NCBI GenBank assembly: GCA_029706075.1 | Contig: JAINUG010000023.1 | Coordinates: 1,641,501-1,705,500, forward strand | Direction of reading: 5' to 3' | From: Aldrovandia affinis | Taxonomy: Eukaryota > Chordata > Actinopteri > Notacanthiformes > Halosauridae | DNA: 64,000 nucleotides | In this document: piece after piece, positions 36,944 through 47,129 of the stretch | Layout: every line of letters starts with the position of its first letter | How positions within the stretch are numbered: position 1 is the stretch's first letter | Notes under the pieces: generated by a model | Told to the model about the DNA's origin: nothing | The model's database searches: none | Seen by the model: only the letters and a program-made list of their open reading frames with translations | Made by a program: the position numbers and the translations under genes

Positions 36944-38082
36944 ACTGGGTGTTTTGTAAAAAATAAAGTATAATGAGTTATAAACTAAAATGTTATGATA
37001 CTGATTGGTTAAATGTATGTTCAATTTAATCAATCATTAACTCTGAAATCAATATGATCAGTGTTAAACTTGCCAAGTTCAGAAAAGGGAACATTTGTAC
37101 GCAACTGCTGTAGTTCGCCAGCTTAATTCTGACGTCCGACAGCATGAGCGAGTCAACAACCGATGATTGAGACGGATCAGGCGCATATTCACCTGTCATC
37201 TTGTCTTACCAACAGATGGAGCAGGGACACCTAGAGGACAAAAACAAACTACCTCACAAAACTAGAGAGGCTGAGCATTGTAGTCGGGGTTGAGCATACG
37301 GTCCTCAAATTATGTGATATACCGGTTATTATAAAATACCAATTATTTCACATGCCAGTATAAACTCCATCATCCCCCCGCTGGCCACATTGGACAGTTT
37401 GACATTCCTGGTCTGGTCTTTTCATAAACAATTAAACATGATAACAAACGGTGCTTAGTTACTCATATATGTAATTGTTCAATTTCTCCATTATTTCAGG
37501 GTGGTCTCAGCTAGTGAGGAGAGTAAATTCACGTGCCAATCATTAACTCGCCTTCTCTGAAATTCATAGGGATGTTTTGTCGTCCAGTACTCATGTATTA
37601 CTACGTCAGGCCAGAGTCGACAAATGACCAACGGGGGTGTGGACGGCCAAGTACACAAAGGTCACTAACCTGCATATTATGACAAGAAAACACACAACCA
37701 TTAGCCTCCCTGACCTCCCACCGTAGTGCAAATAAAGGCAGGTTGGTGTTTTTCACAGCCCAGAACAAGCCTCTGAAGGGAGAGCTGTTCCACGGCACTT
37801 TCTACTGCGTGCAGAACCAGTTCACTCAGTGCACATGTGTCTGTCAAACATTGACTGTTTACATACAGAATGTAAACAGAATACATTTTGTGCATTCAGT
37901 ATTTTTTTGGGCAGAGTGTCATAACAAACCATGAAGGGAACATATGATTGCAAATCCTAGGAGCAGTGCGATAAACATAAACTCTTATGCCGAGAGCCCG
38001 TGGCACCGTGATTAAGCACACAGCGGTGGGAACAGTGGGGTGTTAGAAGCACAAAGCAGTAAGTGTTTTTCCTAACGATTAT
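36944..38082. other. Intergenic, no gene seen
   Basis: No similarity to a known protein or repeat was recognised; short open frames only. Confidence 0.45.
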
Positions 38083-38262
38083 TACATGACATTACAGGCA
38101 TTTAGCAGACCCTCTTATCCAGAGCAACTTCCACAGCTTAAATTTCTTTGCATACAATCCATTTATACAGCTGGATATTTACTGAAGCAATTCAGGCTAA
38201 GTACCTTGCCTCGCCTGGGAATCGAGCCTGCAACCTTATTATGCTGAAGCATAATAGCGTAA
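38083..38262 (-). repeat. UnaSINE-like SINE, reverse
   Basis: Minus strand: tRNA-like head with gttgcaggctcgattccc (B-box region), ggtacttagcctgaattgc, tatccagctg, a diverged stem (ctctggataagaggg) and an aatgcctgtaatgtca tail. Confidence 0.85.
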
Positions 38263-39102
38263 CAGCTGAAGAACATTATCATACATGTTCACACGGTGAT
38301 AAACAACGATCCACCAGAGCAACATTATCTCGCATCACACTAGAGGTCAGATTGATCCTAACAATGATCTGTAAGAAATGGATCTCTCTTTAGTCAGGTT
38401 TCACTCAGGGTTTGGCGTTATCAGACTGGGTGGCCGACCTATGACATGTCCAGGATCTGGGGGCTAACTTCAACCAGGAGGTCAAAACCAGCAGGTTTTG
38501 CAATACAGGGGACACTGATGGTGGTCACAGGTAGATAAAGCGAGCCCCGGTGAGGAAATGAGGTGAGTTTTAGGGGCTGACAGGTGACCAGAGGTTGTTG
38601 AGCAGAGTTCATGCAGGGGTGTAGGATCTGGCGATGACAGACTGCAGGTGAAAGTGAGCTTAGCCCCTGGTCGGCCTGATAGGAAAGCAGCAGGAGGTCA
38701 AATTTTATACCAGCAGGGGTTGGAGGTGAGGTGAGGCAGCACATGGACACATGCTGGGAGGTTGGAGATCAGAGGGGCGGCAGCATTCTTAGTGAACCGT
38801 ATTCGTCTGATGGCACAGGCAGAGAGACTAGCCAATAGAGAGGTGGGACAGAATGAGGGCTTGGACCTGAGCCTTTTAACTTTGAAGTCATTGCCTGGTA
38901 CTTCAATCATAACCAGTTTTTCCCACAGCAGTACAGCCTAAAACTAAAACAACTGAACGGTTATTGAACTGAAAGGATCAAATCCTCCTAAACGCTTCAA
39001 TGATCAATACGCTCCAAAATAAATGTGAATGATTGCATCTTAGCATCACTTTTCATTTAAAATGCAAAGTACACATTTTATTTGCTAACTGGGAGTGGTA
39101 AT
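38263..39102. other. Intergenic, no gene seen
   Basis: Nothing recognisable. The 103-codon minus-strand frame at 38,439-38,750 has no family resemblance. Confidence 0.45.
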
Positions 39103-39207
39103 CAGTGTTGCCAACACTCGCGGCACCAATAAGCAACCTCGTCTTCAAAAACAAGCCCAACACTTGCCTATAAACTGTTATACGTGTGTGTGTGTATATA
39201 TATATAC

Positions 39208-39757
39208 AGTACTGTGCAAAAGTTTTAGGCAGGTGTGAAAAAATGCTGTAAAGTAAGAATGCTTTCAAAAATAGAAGTGTTAATAGTTTATTTTTTATCA
39301 ATTGACAAAATTCAAAGTGAATGAACAGAAGAGAAATCTAAATCAAATCAATATTTGGTGTGACCACCCTTTGCCTTCAAAACAGCATCAATTCTTCTAG
39401 GTACACTTGCAGTTTTTGAAAGAACTTGTTGTTCCAAACATCTTGGAGAACTAACCACAGATCTTCTGTGGATGTAGGCTGCCTCAAATCCTTCTGTCTC
39501 TTCATGTAATCCCAGACAGACTTGATGATGTTGAGATCAGGGCTCTGTGGGGGCCAAACCATCACTTCCAGGACTCCTTGTTCTTCTTTACGCTGAAGAT
39601 CGTTCTTAATGACATTGGCTGTATGTTTGGGGTCGTTGTCCTGCTGCAGAATACATTTGGGGCCAATCAGACGCCTCCCTGACGGTATTGCACGATGGAT
39701 AAGCATCTGCATGTATTTCTCAGCATTGAGGACACCATTAATCCTGACCAAATGTCA
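39208..39757 (-). mobile_element. Tc1/mariner element, one end lost
   Basis: One end is intact (cagtactgtgcaaaagtttt next to a TA run). The other stops abruptly near 39,757 at the junction with hAT-like sequence, without a matching inverted repeat. It keeps the 3' half of a transposase gene on the minus strand. Confidence 0.85.
39377..39751 (-). pseudogene. Tc1 transposase C-terminal half, catalytic Glu replaced
   Basis: One open frame of 124 codons: VRINGVLNAEKYMQML, ILQQDNDPKHTANV (second catalytic Asp), WPPQSPDLNIIKSVWDYMKR and ILVYLEELM-like end. The third catalytic residue is Lys (aag) where active relatives have Glu (IIESVWDY). The N-terminal DNA-binding half and the first catalytic Asp are absent. 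Not functional. Confidence 0.88.
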
Positions 39758-40336
39758 TTCCATAAATCTGGGGAAATAGTTTTCATAAATGTATATAGGA
39801 TAGGATTTTCCCTAACAAACAACCACATTTTTAAAACAAGTCCAAAAACCCACAACCTGCAACTCTCAAATTTTTCAAGTGACTTCAGAAAAAAACAAGC
39901 CTAAAAGGACTTATTATAAGCGGACTTGGCAACACTGGTGAAAATGTTTTGGCACCAGCTGGTGGCCTATATCAGACTATACTGTGACTTCTAACTGGGA
40001 TCAGCACCCTTACAAGTGCCTTTATTAAAAATATCTAGTTTAGAAGCCCTCTTGCTAAAACAACCGAGTCATTGTCTGTCTGGTTAAAACCAGTTCTGTG
40101 TTTTGTGGGTTAACAGCAAACAGCAAACAGTCTTTTTGGAGTACAGCCATTGACTTGGCTAGAACCACACAAAGGTTAAAGTTAAACTGTCACTATTCCC
40201 TGTATGCCATAGGTGGGTTATGTGTCCTTAAGGTTCCTCGTTTAAATTGGTCAGCTATATAGGCCCAGGAAGATCTAGTGCACGTAGACTGTCAAAATAG
40301 CTTTAACCGATCATCTTGGAGGACGCAACATAAACT

Positions 40337-40354
40337 ATGAGAGTCATCAACATT
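40337..40354 (+). CDS. MIOX: MIOX exon 1
   Basis: Eighteen bases encoding MRVINI, then gtacgt. The short first exon corresponds to the family's MKV.. start. Confidence 0.8.
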
Positions 40355-43300
40355 GTACGTATGCCTTTGCCTGTAAATACATTATACTAACATGCAATTG
40401 CAGATCAATTGTTCACAGATTAATTTCATGTTTAACATTGTTTATGCTTGATTTAATTGAAAGTGAAAATATTAGTAGCAAGAACCATTTTGCATGTGTT
40501 TTACTGGCTGTTTAGTTCATAAAGGGTTTTATTAGATTTTCCCGTTTGACTTTTTCCCTAAAGGCAGCAATGTACCTGAACAACATTGATAATCAGTCAA
40601 AAAAGTTGTCAAAATATTGCAGTTGGTAATTAAGCAAATCCATTATTTGGGGGATGGGTTTCAGTTAATGTGTGTTTATTATGGAGGTAAGAAAACAAAT
40701 ATTACATCAGCTGTGGGGTGTAAAAACACCAGAAACAACAAGGCTCCCCAAGGTTGGGGAACTGGGCTTGCAACTCACAGGTTGCAGGTTTGCCATTGTA
40801 CCCTTGAGCAAGGTACATAACCTGAACTGCTTCAGTAAAATATCCAGCTGTATAAATGGATTATATAAATATAAACTGTGTATGTATGATAAGAGCATCT
40901 GCTTAATGCCTAAAATGTAAATTAACAGTAGAGTTAGCATGTGTATGCTTGGGTAACCATCCCCCCTTACCTGTAAGGATCATGTGGTGTACAATGTCTA
41001 ATAAGGAGTGTAAGCAAATGTTCTGCAAGAGAACCACATTGTGGCTCATGCTTCTCCTGTGTGCACATGAAATAAGGTATTCTTCGCTACTGAACTGTAG
41101 TGTGCCGAGTCCTGGATTGAACATAATCATTATCTTACTCCAACAGGGACCAGACCCTTCACTGGCATATCGGCCAAATCTTGAGCCAACAGATGCCAAA
41201 GAAAAAAGTGATTACAGGAATTATGAGGTAAAGATTCATGCTCTCTTTCACTCTCACAGAAGTTTTCAAAGATGGTTAACAGAACTTTTATTTGAATTAA
41301 AAAAAAATCCTTTTAAAATGTAATTTTTAAAATGAAAAAAGCCTGTTCCCAGCTCACATTACAGAATATACTAAAGCTGCTATATTTATATTAAGTAGAT
41401 AGCTTCTGTATGTCTCATAGTTTGAATCTCTGTGATAGTAACCTAGAAATTTTTACACAGTTGTCTGCCAATACACCAGATGTTGTTGTTGTTAATGAAG
41501 AGGCCAGAGAAGTGTCTGTATTAGAGATAGCCTGCACCTTTGACCCTAGCCTAGAGGAAGCCTTTATGGCCAAGGTCATTAAATACCAACCACTCCTAAA
41601 TACCATCTCAGAGCTAGGCTATAGGTGCAGACTATCCGTTTTCATATTTGGCAGCCTAGGACATACTCACAGGTTGGTTGTTAGAGGGTTTCAACAACTT
41701 GGGATGCCCAAAAAGGGGGCTAAAAGGCTAGCTAAATATTGTGCTGTCTCTGCTATCATTGGCAGCCGCCATATATGGTGGAGACGCTGCTACTTATACC
41801 CATAAGTGATGTGTTTTTTGTATCTTGAAGATCTGTGCCATGATTCTGTGAATGCAACTTTACTGCACCTTCAGTATTTGTGTCCTTTAAGCTTTTCTTT
41901 ATGTGTACATTAATAAATTGTTAAAATGTGTGTCACAGAGTGGCGATCTTATCGACCGAGTCTACAACACCTACAAGCTGATGCACACCAACCAAACCCT
42001 GGATTTTGTCAAAGGGAAGGTCTGTTTGCAGGAATGAATCAAAATTAATTAATATCTCATTAAAAATGTACTTGATTGTACGATAATTCAACCTCCCCTC
42101 CCACCCCCAGCATGCAGAATGGGCAGGCTGCTCTCACAGCACTATGACGGTGATGGAGAGCGTGGATGCACTGGACCAGCTCGTGGATGAGTCAGACCCC
42201 GACGTGGACTTCCCAAACTCTTTCCACGCCTTCCAGACAGCGGAGGGGATCCGGAAGGAACACCCGGACAAAGGTAACGTCGGGTCACTCTGAATCCCGC
42301 TCGGCATAACGTACCGGAGCGATAGGGCGGTTTTACCTCCAATATAGAACATTGAATCCCCTATTAGACTCATGTAAACTCTGGGTAATAGAACTCATTT
42401 TATGTCAATCCCCCCCTAGTAATGTGAGTTCGCTGCCGTAGTCCTGCGACCGGTAGCGATGAAGGTGAAGTAACGCCTCCTCCGAGACTGCACTCACCAA
42501 GCCGTCGACCGTAACCCGGTACTACAGGGCCACTCTTATGCGCAGCGAACGTCATGTCGGCTTCCCTTCCCCCTCCCTGGGGCGGACAGCCAATCGCCGG
42601 CCCTGGTGGTACTCCCGGCCAGAACCGACTCTGGCGAGACAGGGAATTGAACGCCAGGCTCCGTGGCCAGCGTCGGACGTTGTAACCACTGGACCACGCG
42701 GGAGGCCCAGAACTAACTTTAAAACCACTGACTTTAATAGAACTGGAGAATGCTGCTAAATCAGTCCAATAAAGACAAAGGCTAGTAAGGGTTGGGTGGT
42801 GAAGTGCCTGGCTGAAATGAAATCCCCCTTGTGGCCCACACCTTGATCCATAGGTACATTATGTGAAAGTGTCTGATACTTTATCCCCATCACCTCCCCC
42901 CGACTCCCCTCTCTTTCTCTAAGGGTAGACAGGAGGAAGCAGCCCCAGACATGCAGTAGAGTTTGTTGCGGACCGAGTGAACAGCTTGTGCAGTAACCAC
43001 TAGATGTCGCTGAGGAGTTCCCATTTTCTCTCTCACAGACTGGTTCCAGCTGGTGGGCCTCATCCACGACATTGGGAAGATCATGGCGCTTTGGGGGGAG
43101 CCCCAGGTGTGTGGACGGGTTCATTTCTGACCAATGAGAAATGAACTGAAACCCAAAGGGACTGAAATCTCAGACATGGGCACGCGCAGGCCTCAGATCA
43201 CATTGGTATTGATGACCAGACTGGACTGATGTTGTAAGTTGCATGAGAAATGCTATCGGTCATCACGCGTGGGATTGGTCACCCACTCCTCGAAGTCCCT

Positions 43301-46300
43301 CGGACACCGGTAATATTCTCACCTTAGGGCACAGAGGTTCTGAACCTACTCATTATTTAGCAGCAGCTACGAAAGAATTCTACTCAGGGGCTGATTAAGT
43401 CCAACATAAGTACTCGAACTACAGCAACACCAAAAACAAAGAAATGTTTAATGCAATGTTACTTCTGCAATAACATCACTAAAGTGCAGACCTTCAATGA
43501 TGATGAACTAAAACCGAATAGTTGTATTGAAGCCGAGATGGAGATTTCCAGCTCTCACACTTTGATTTGTAAAAAACCTAGGAAAAGCCCATTCATAACA
43601 TCAAGAAATTGTACTGAAAAAACCCCAAAACATTTTAAAATCAGTGGAGTGGAGATCCAATCATAGTTCCTTGTCCCTCCATTGCTAAAACATGTTTGCG
43701 GTAGATTTAATTGGTCCCCTACAGTGGCTTCATTTCAGCAAAAGCGAAGGTATGGCAAAGTAACGTGACACAAAATATATTGAGTTGATAATGGGTGAAA
43801 CAATAAACGGTAAAACCGTTTGAGCTCACTGCTTGGCCTTGCAGTAGGCTGACACAAAATGTGTCTTCCTGCCTCGACAATAACCGCACAACAGCTAACA
43901 AGTATAACAATTAGCCTTGCCCAACTGATGCCTGTGCGCCACTAGTTTGTGCATGCATTCCGCAGTGGGCGACAGACTGAATTGGTCCATAAGTGGTATC
44001 ACTGCTTTTGTGCATGTATTCTGCAGTGGGCAGTGGTGGGAGACACCTTCCCCGTGGGCTGCAGGGTCCAGGACTCCGTCGTCTTCAGAGACACCACTTT
44101 CGCAGACAACCCGGACGACAAAAACCCCTCCTACAAGTACGTACAGTCCCTTTCCATTCCACAACGAGCCTCTTCTTACTTCCACTGTCATTTTGAACGC
44201 AAGGCTTCCCAGGTGACTGGAGAGAGCGGTGTCTAACAAACATGCTGAACTCATTCTCTCCAGCACTGAAAATGGAATATACAAGCCCAAATGCGGTCTG
44301 GAAAATGTCCTTATGTCATGGGGTCATGACGGTGAGTCCTTTTTTCAGTTTTCATTTCACAAGCCTACATTTCAAAACCCGTGGGTGATCCCTCCACTTC
44401 CCCTTAAACAAGTCTAGTCCGCTCTCAGTGGAATGGGCCTCGAAACTAGGGCGCACAGGTTGGGCCGAGTGTTTGAGGGAATGTATTGAACGTCATTAAA
44501 CGTTTTGACAGATCGGCGACAGAAGCCACTTTGCCATTTCATTTCACATTAGAAAAAGTGCTATAGATTGCACAGTGTGAGATAAGAATTTCGTAAAACG
44601 TTCGAAACTCTGAGGATCAAGACACTCATGTGAAGCTGCCGTTGCAATCACTTGCAGTTGAGTTAGAAATATTTGATTGTGGCTCTAAAATGTCTAATTT
44701 GACTCACATCTCAACCTCAGAAATAAAAACACAGATATTGCCCCTATATACTTCTTACCGGTCATGGCTCTGAAGAGTGTGTATATATACTGTTATATAT
44801 ATAAAATGTAGGAATGTTAACACTGATTTATAAGAATATCTGCATGTTGTATTTCAGATAGATAAAGGAAAATTCAGCTGAAAAGTTCACATGTCAAACC
44901 ATGTCTTAGGAATTATAACACATTGTTCAAACTTGTTTTCCACAATCGTTTATGAGATAGGCAGTGTTTTATAGTGCACTAGTGCCACCTAGTGGTTGTA
45001 CGAAATATGACCACACACTCTGGTCATGATGATCCTTTTGCCACGGACTAACTGAAAAAGCTCATCATTTCACATTCCTCACAGAATATTTGTACAGGGT
45101 CATGAAGTACAATAAATGCACGATCCCTGAGGAGGTGAGTACAGAAAAACAGCTCACCACCTGTCCATCTGTGGTCAAGGATAAGGATAATAATAAAAAA
45201 ATAATTGTATAACATTTGCATGAAGCATGTATTTCTTCCACAGCATAAGAGGTCTATAAATCATTCACACACATGAACATAAAATCTTAATCATAGTTTA
45301 AATCAAGTGACATCGCATCACAGTTGAGAAAGAAATTGCATGTAAAGTAATCCTTAACAAATAATTGCATTTGCTCATTTAAAAAAATGTATATATATTT
45401 GAACAAATTTGACCCAAAAAATCCCAAACCCACCATACTGCATGAAAGTCTCACCCTCTTCCTCATGCTCACAGGGCTTATACATGATTCGATTCCACTC
45501 CTTTTACCCCTGGCACTCCCATGGAGACTACATGCACCTCTGCAATGAAAAAGACCTCCTCATGCTGCCCTGGGTGAACGAATTCAAGTATGTATATCTG
45601 TGTATATGCATGTATGTATTGTATGTATGTATGTATGTATATGTATGTATGTATGTATATGTATGCATGCATGTACTGTATGTATGTGTATATGCATGCA
45701 TGTACTGCATGTATGCATGTACTGTATGTATATGGATCGGATTCGAGGCCTCAGAGTTATACATTTCCATAGCTTGCTGTGAAGCCAGGCCATTTTAATG
45801 CCCTTGCGCCTGGCTACGAAAGCAGTTTTTGATAAGCCCACCCATATTGCAGGGGGGGAGCCCTGCTGATACCCCATCCAACAATTTAATATGATGAATC
45901 AGGAGGGGGCGCTTAACGAGTGCTCTGACAGCAGGATCATGAAAAGTACTTCAGAAAGTACTATTCATTATTTCGAGTGGGGGCGGCGTTTGGCTTTCCG
46001 CCCCAGGGGGAAGGTGAGCCGGCTCGGGTCCACCGTGAAGCACGCAAGGTGTCTCCAGAACGTGGGTTGGCGAATTCCGTCTGGAAGGAAGCGAAGTTCG
46101 CTGCCCTCTGAGAATTAGTTTGCCTTGTAGAGACAAGCGGTGGACCTGTGTGGGGAGGGTAAATCTAAATAAATATAGGGTGTAATTGGCTACTAAATTG
46201 GGAGAAAAAGAAAAAGAAAAAAAGAATAGAAAAATTAAAATCCTGAAGCAGAAATCAAAAGCTGTCAGCCTTTTTTTAGCCAATGTAATCAGACGGTAAG

Positions 46301-46461
46301 CCGAGTGCCCGTGATCCGACCGTCACTTTATTGTGGGTCACTTTTCCCATAGCAAATTCGACCTGTACACCAAGAGCTCGGAACTGCCAGATGTGGAGAG
46401 ACTGAAGCCCTACTACCAGTCTCTCATCGACAAGTACTGCCCTGGGAAGCTGCACTGGTGA
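40337..46461 (+). CDS. MIOX: Myo-inositol oxygenase, 10 exons, 286 aa
   Basis: Non-heme di-iron enzyme of the cytosol that cleaves myo-inositol with oxygen to D-glucuronate, the first step of inositol breakdown. Exons: 40,337-40,354; 41,147-41,227; 41,939-42,019; 42,111-42,273; 43,039-43,106; 44,027-44,136; 44,264-44,331; 45,085-45,134; 45,475-45,587; 46,353-46,461. All junctions are GT-AG and phases agree. The predicted length (286) matches the family (human 285). All six known metal ligands are visible: His in [11 protein letters not shown], His-Asp in LIHDIGK, His in SWGHDEYLY, His in RFHSFYPWH and Asp in KFDLYTK. The active-site lid segment [12 protein letters not shown] is present. It ends [10 protein letters not shown]. 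Introns hold three SINEs, a LINE fragment and a tetranucleotide repeat. The gene appears intact. Confidence 0.97.
40738..40921 (+). repeat. UnaSINE-like SINE in MIOX intron 1
   Basis: Forward copy: gggcttgcaactcacaggtt (B-box region), gagcaaggtacataacctga, tatccagctgtataaatgga and a diverged tail (gataagagcatctgcttaat). Confidence 0.85.
41147..41227 (+). CDS. MIOX: MIOX exon 2
   Basis: Encodes [14 protein letters not shown]...DYRNYE, the conserved N-terminal segment. Acceptor ccaacag, donor gtaaag. Confidence 0.95.
41410..41930 (+). mobile_element. LINE 3' fragment with restriction-like endonuclease domain, in MIOX intron 2
   Basis: An open frame to 41,805 encodes [20 protein letters not shown] followed by [20 protein letters not shown]. 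This is the PD..E.. pattern plus K..KY helix of the restriction-like endonuclease at the C-terminus of R2-group LINEs (R2, NeSL, Hero and relatives). The end reads [21 protein letters not shown] 3' UTR-like stretch with an aataaa follows and reaches nearly to the exon 3 acceptor. The reverse-transcriptase part is missing. The exact clade is not settled. Confidence 0.6.
41939..42019 (+). CDS. MIOX: MIOX exon 3
   Basis: Encodes [20 protein letters not shown] and LDFVKGK. Its acceptor (gtgtgtcacag) has a poor pyrimidine tract and directly follows LINE-like sequence. Confidence 0.95.
42111..42273 (+). CDS. MIOX: MIOX exon 4
   Basis: Encodes [20 protein letters not shown] through [17 protein letters not shown], with the first metal-binding His. 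Confidence 0.97.
42404..42708 (-). repeat. tRNA-Glu-derived SINE in MIOX intron 4
   Basis: The minus-strand head cgcgtggtccagtggttaca (A box) is followed by the B-box region and family body. Flanks agaactcatttta (42,390) and agaactaacttta (42,709) match at 11 of 13 positions, a diverged target duplication. The A-rich tail is lost. Confidence 0.85.
43039..43106 (+). CDS. MIOX: MIOX exon 5
   Basis: Encodes [20 protein letters not shown] plus EPQ, with the His-Asp metal ligands. Confidence 0.97.
44027..44136 (+). CDS. MIOX: MIOX exon 6
   Basis: Encodes [12 protein letters not shown] and [15 protein letters not shown]. Donor gtacgt splits an Asn codon with exon 7. Confidence 0.95.
44264..44331 (+). 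CDS. MIOX: MIOX exon 7
   Basis: Encodes [20 protein letters not shown] and HD, including the fourth metal ligand. Confidence 0.95.
44982..44995 (-). promoter_or_regulatory. CTCF-like motif in MIOX intron 7
   Basis: The minus strand reads CCACTAGGTGGCAC, a full match to CCASYAGRKGGCRS. Not part of a recognised repeat. Confidence 0.4.
45085..45134 (+). CDS. MIOX: MIOX exon 8
   Basis: Encodes [16 protein letters not shown]. Fifty bases, donor gtgagt. Confidence 0.93.
45475..45587 (+). CDS. MIOX: MIOX exon 9
   Basis: Encodes [20 protein letters not shown] through [10 protein letters not shown], with a metal-binding His. Its donor gtatgtat is the first unit of a tetranucleotide repeat. Confidence 0.95.
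45588..45735 (+). repeat. (TATG)n-type microsatellite starting at the MIOX exon 9 donor
   Basis: Tetranucleotide tatg/tgta repeats with tgca interruptions run from the splice site itself for about 150 bp. Confidence 0.95.
45972..46235 (+). repeat. Diverged tRNA-Glu-type SINE in MIOX intron 9
   Basis: It shares ggcggcg.ttggct.tccgccccaggg and a ggtgtaattggctactaaat tail followed by A-rich sequence. The head is missing and the middle is diverged. Confidence 0.6.
46353..46461 (+). CDS. MIOX: MIOX exon 10
   Basis: Encodes [20 protein letters not shown] through [10 protein letters not shown] and TGA. The Asp of KFDLY is the last metal ligand. Confidence 0.96.
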
Positions 46462-47129
46462 GGAGGGGTCACCTGGACACCTGTAGCAGGACGGTATCAC
46501 TTGGACCAAGATGATTCCACCATTTTTTTTTACAGGTGCTTTTACCTGCAGTCACTACTACAGTTTTGCTTCAATTCAGCCTCAGCGATGCCAAGTCTAA
46601 CAAACAGCGTGATGAAAGGACTGATACGCACGCACGCACGCACACACTATTAATCTGCAGCTACAGTACAGGCAACTCTGGCAGCCTGTGAAATCTGAGC
46701 AATCAGCAAACAAACACATCAACACGAAAGAAAGAGGGGCAACCTGAATACATGGGACATTTATCAGTGTTTAGTTAGCTCAAAGTTAAGGATTGCTTGT
46801 GCAGCGCCCTCAAAAATCCGAAGCACAGAGCACAGTGACCTGGTCATTACCCATAAGTCACCATGTCGTTTGTTTGGTTTGGATTCTTCCAGCATTATAA
46901 TCTGTTAGCTTTGCACAAATTGTTAAAAAAAAAAAAAACTTAGTAAGTATTAAATGACATAAATAATACTCAGTCTTTAGAGGACATTTTCCTCATGAAA
47001 TAGTGTACAGGTTCTGTACAGGTTGCTACCCCATGTGATATATTCAGGAAAAAACAGAAAAACAAATCTGCTCCCCTGTGTTGCGAGGTTCCCAGAGATA
47101 AATTCTACACTGGATATTTTGGTACTCGA
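46462..47129. other. MIOX 3' UTR and downstream
   Basis: No consensus AATAAA was noticed; attaaa at about 46,948 after an A13 run is a possible polyadenylation signal. Nothing else recognised. Confidence 0.4.

Larger units (their letters stand above)
39103..39937. mobile_element. hAT-like element split by a Tc1 insertion
   Basis: It starts cagtgttgccaa and ends ttggcaacactg, a 12-bp perfect inverted repeat. The flanks gtggtaat and gtgaaaat agree at 6 of 8 positions, consistent with an eroded 8-bp target duplication. The right arm (39,760-39,937), reversed, matches 63,777-63,940 closely, which confirms a repeat family. The middle is occupied by Tc1 sequence. No hAT coding sequence is left. 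Confidence 0.65.

Noticed and set aside
45409-45798. 129-codon + strand frame ending in Tyr-Val-Cys-Met repeats
   Set aside because: MIOX exon 9 read through into the tetranucleotide repeat.
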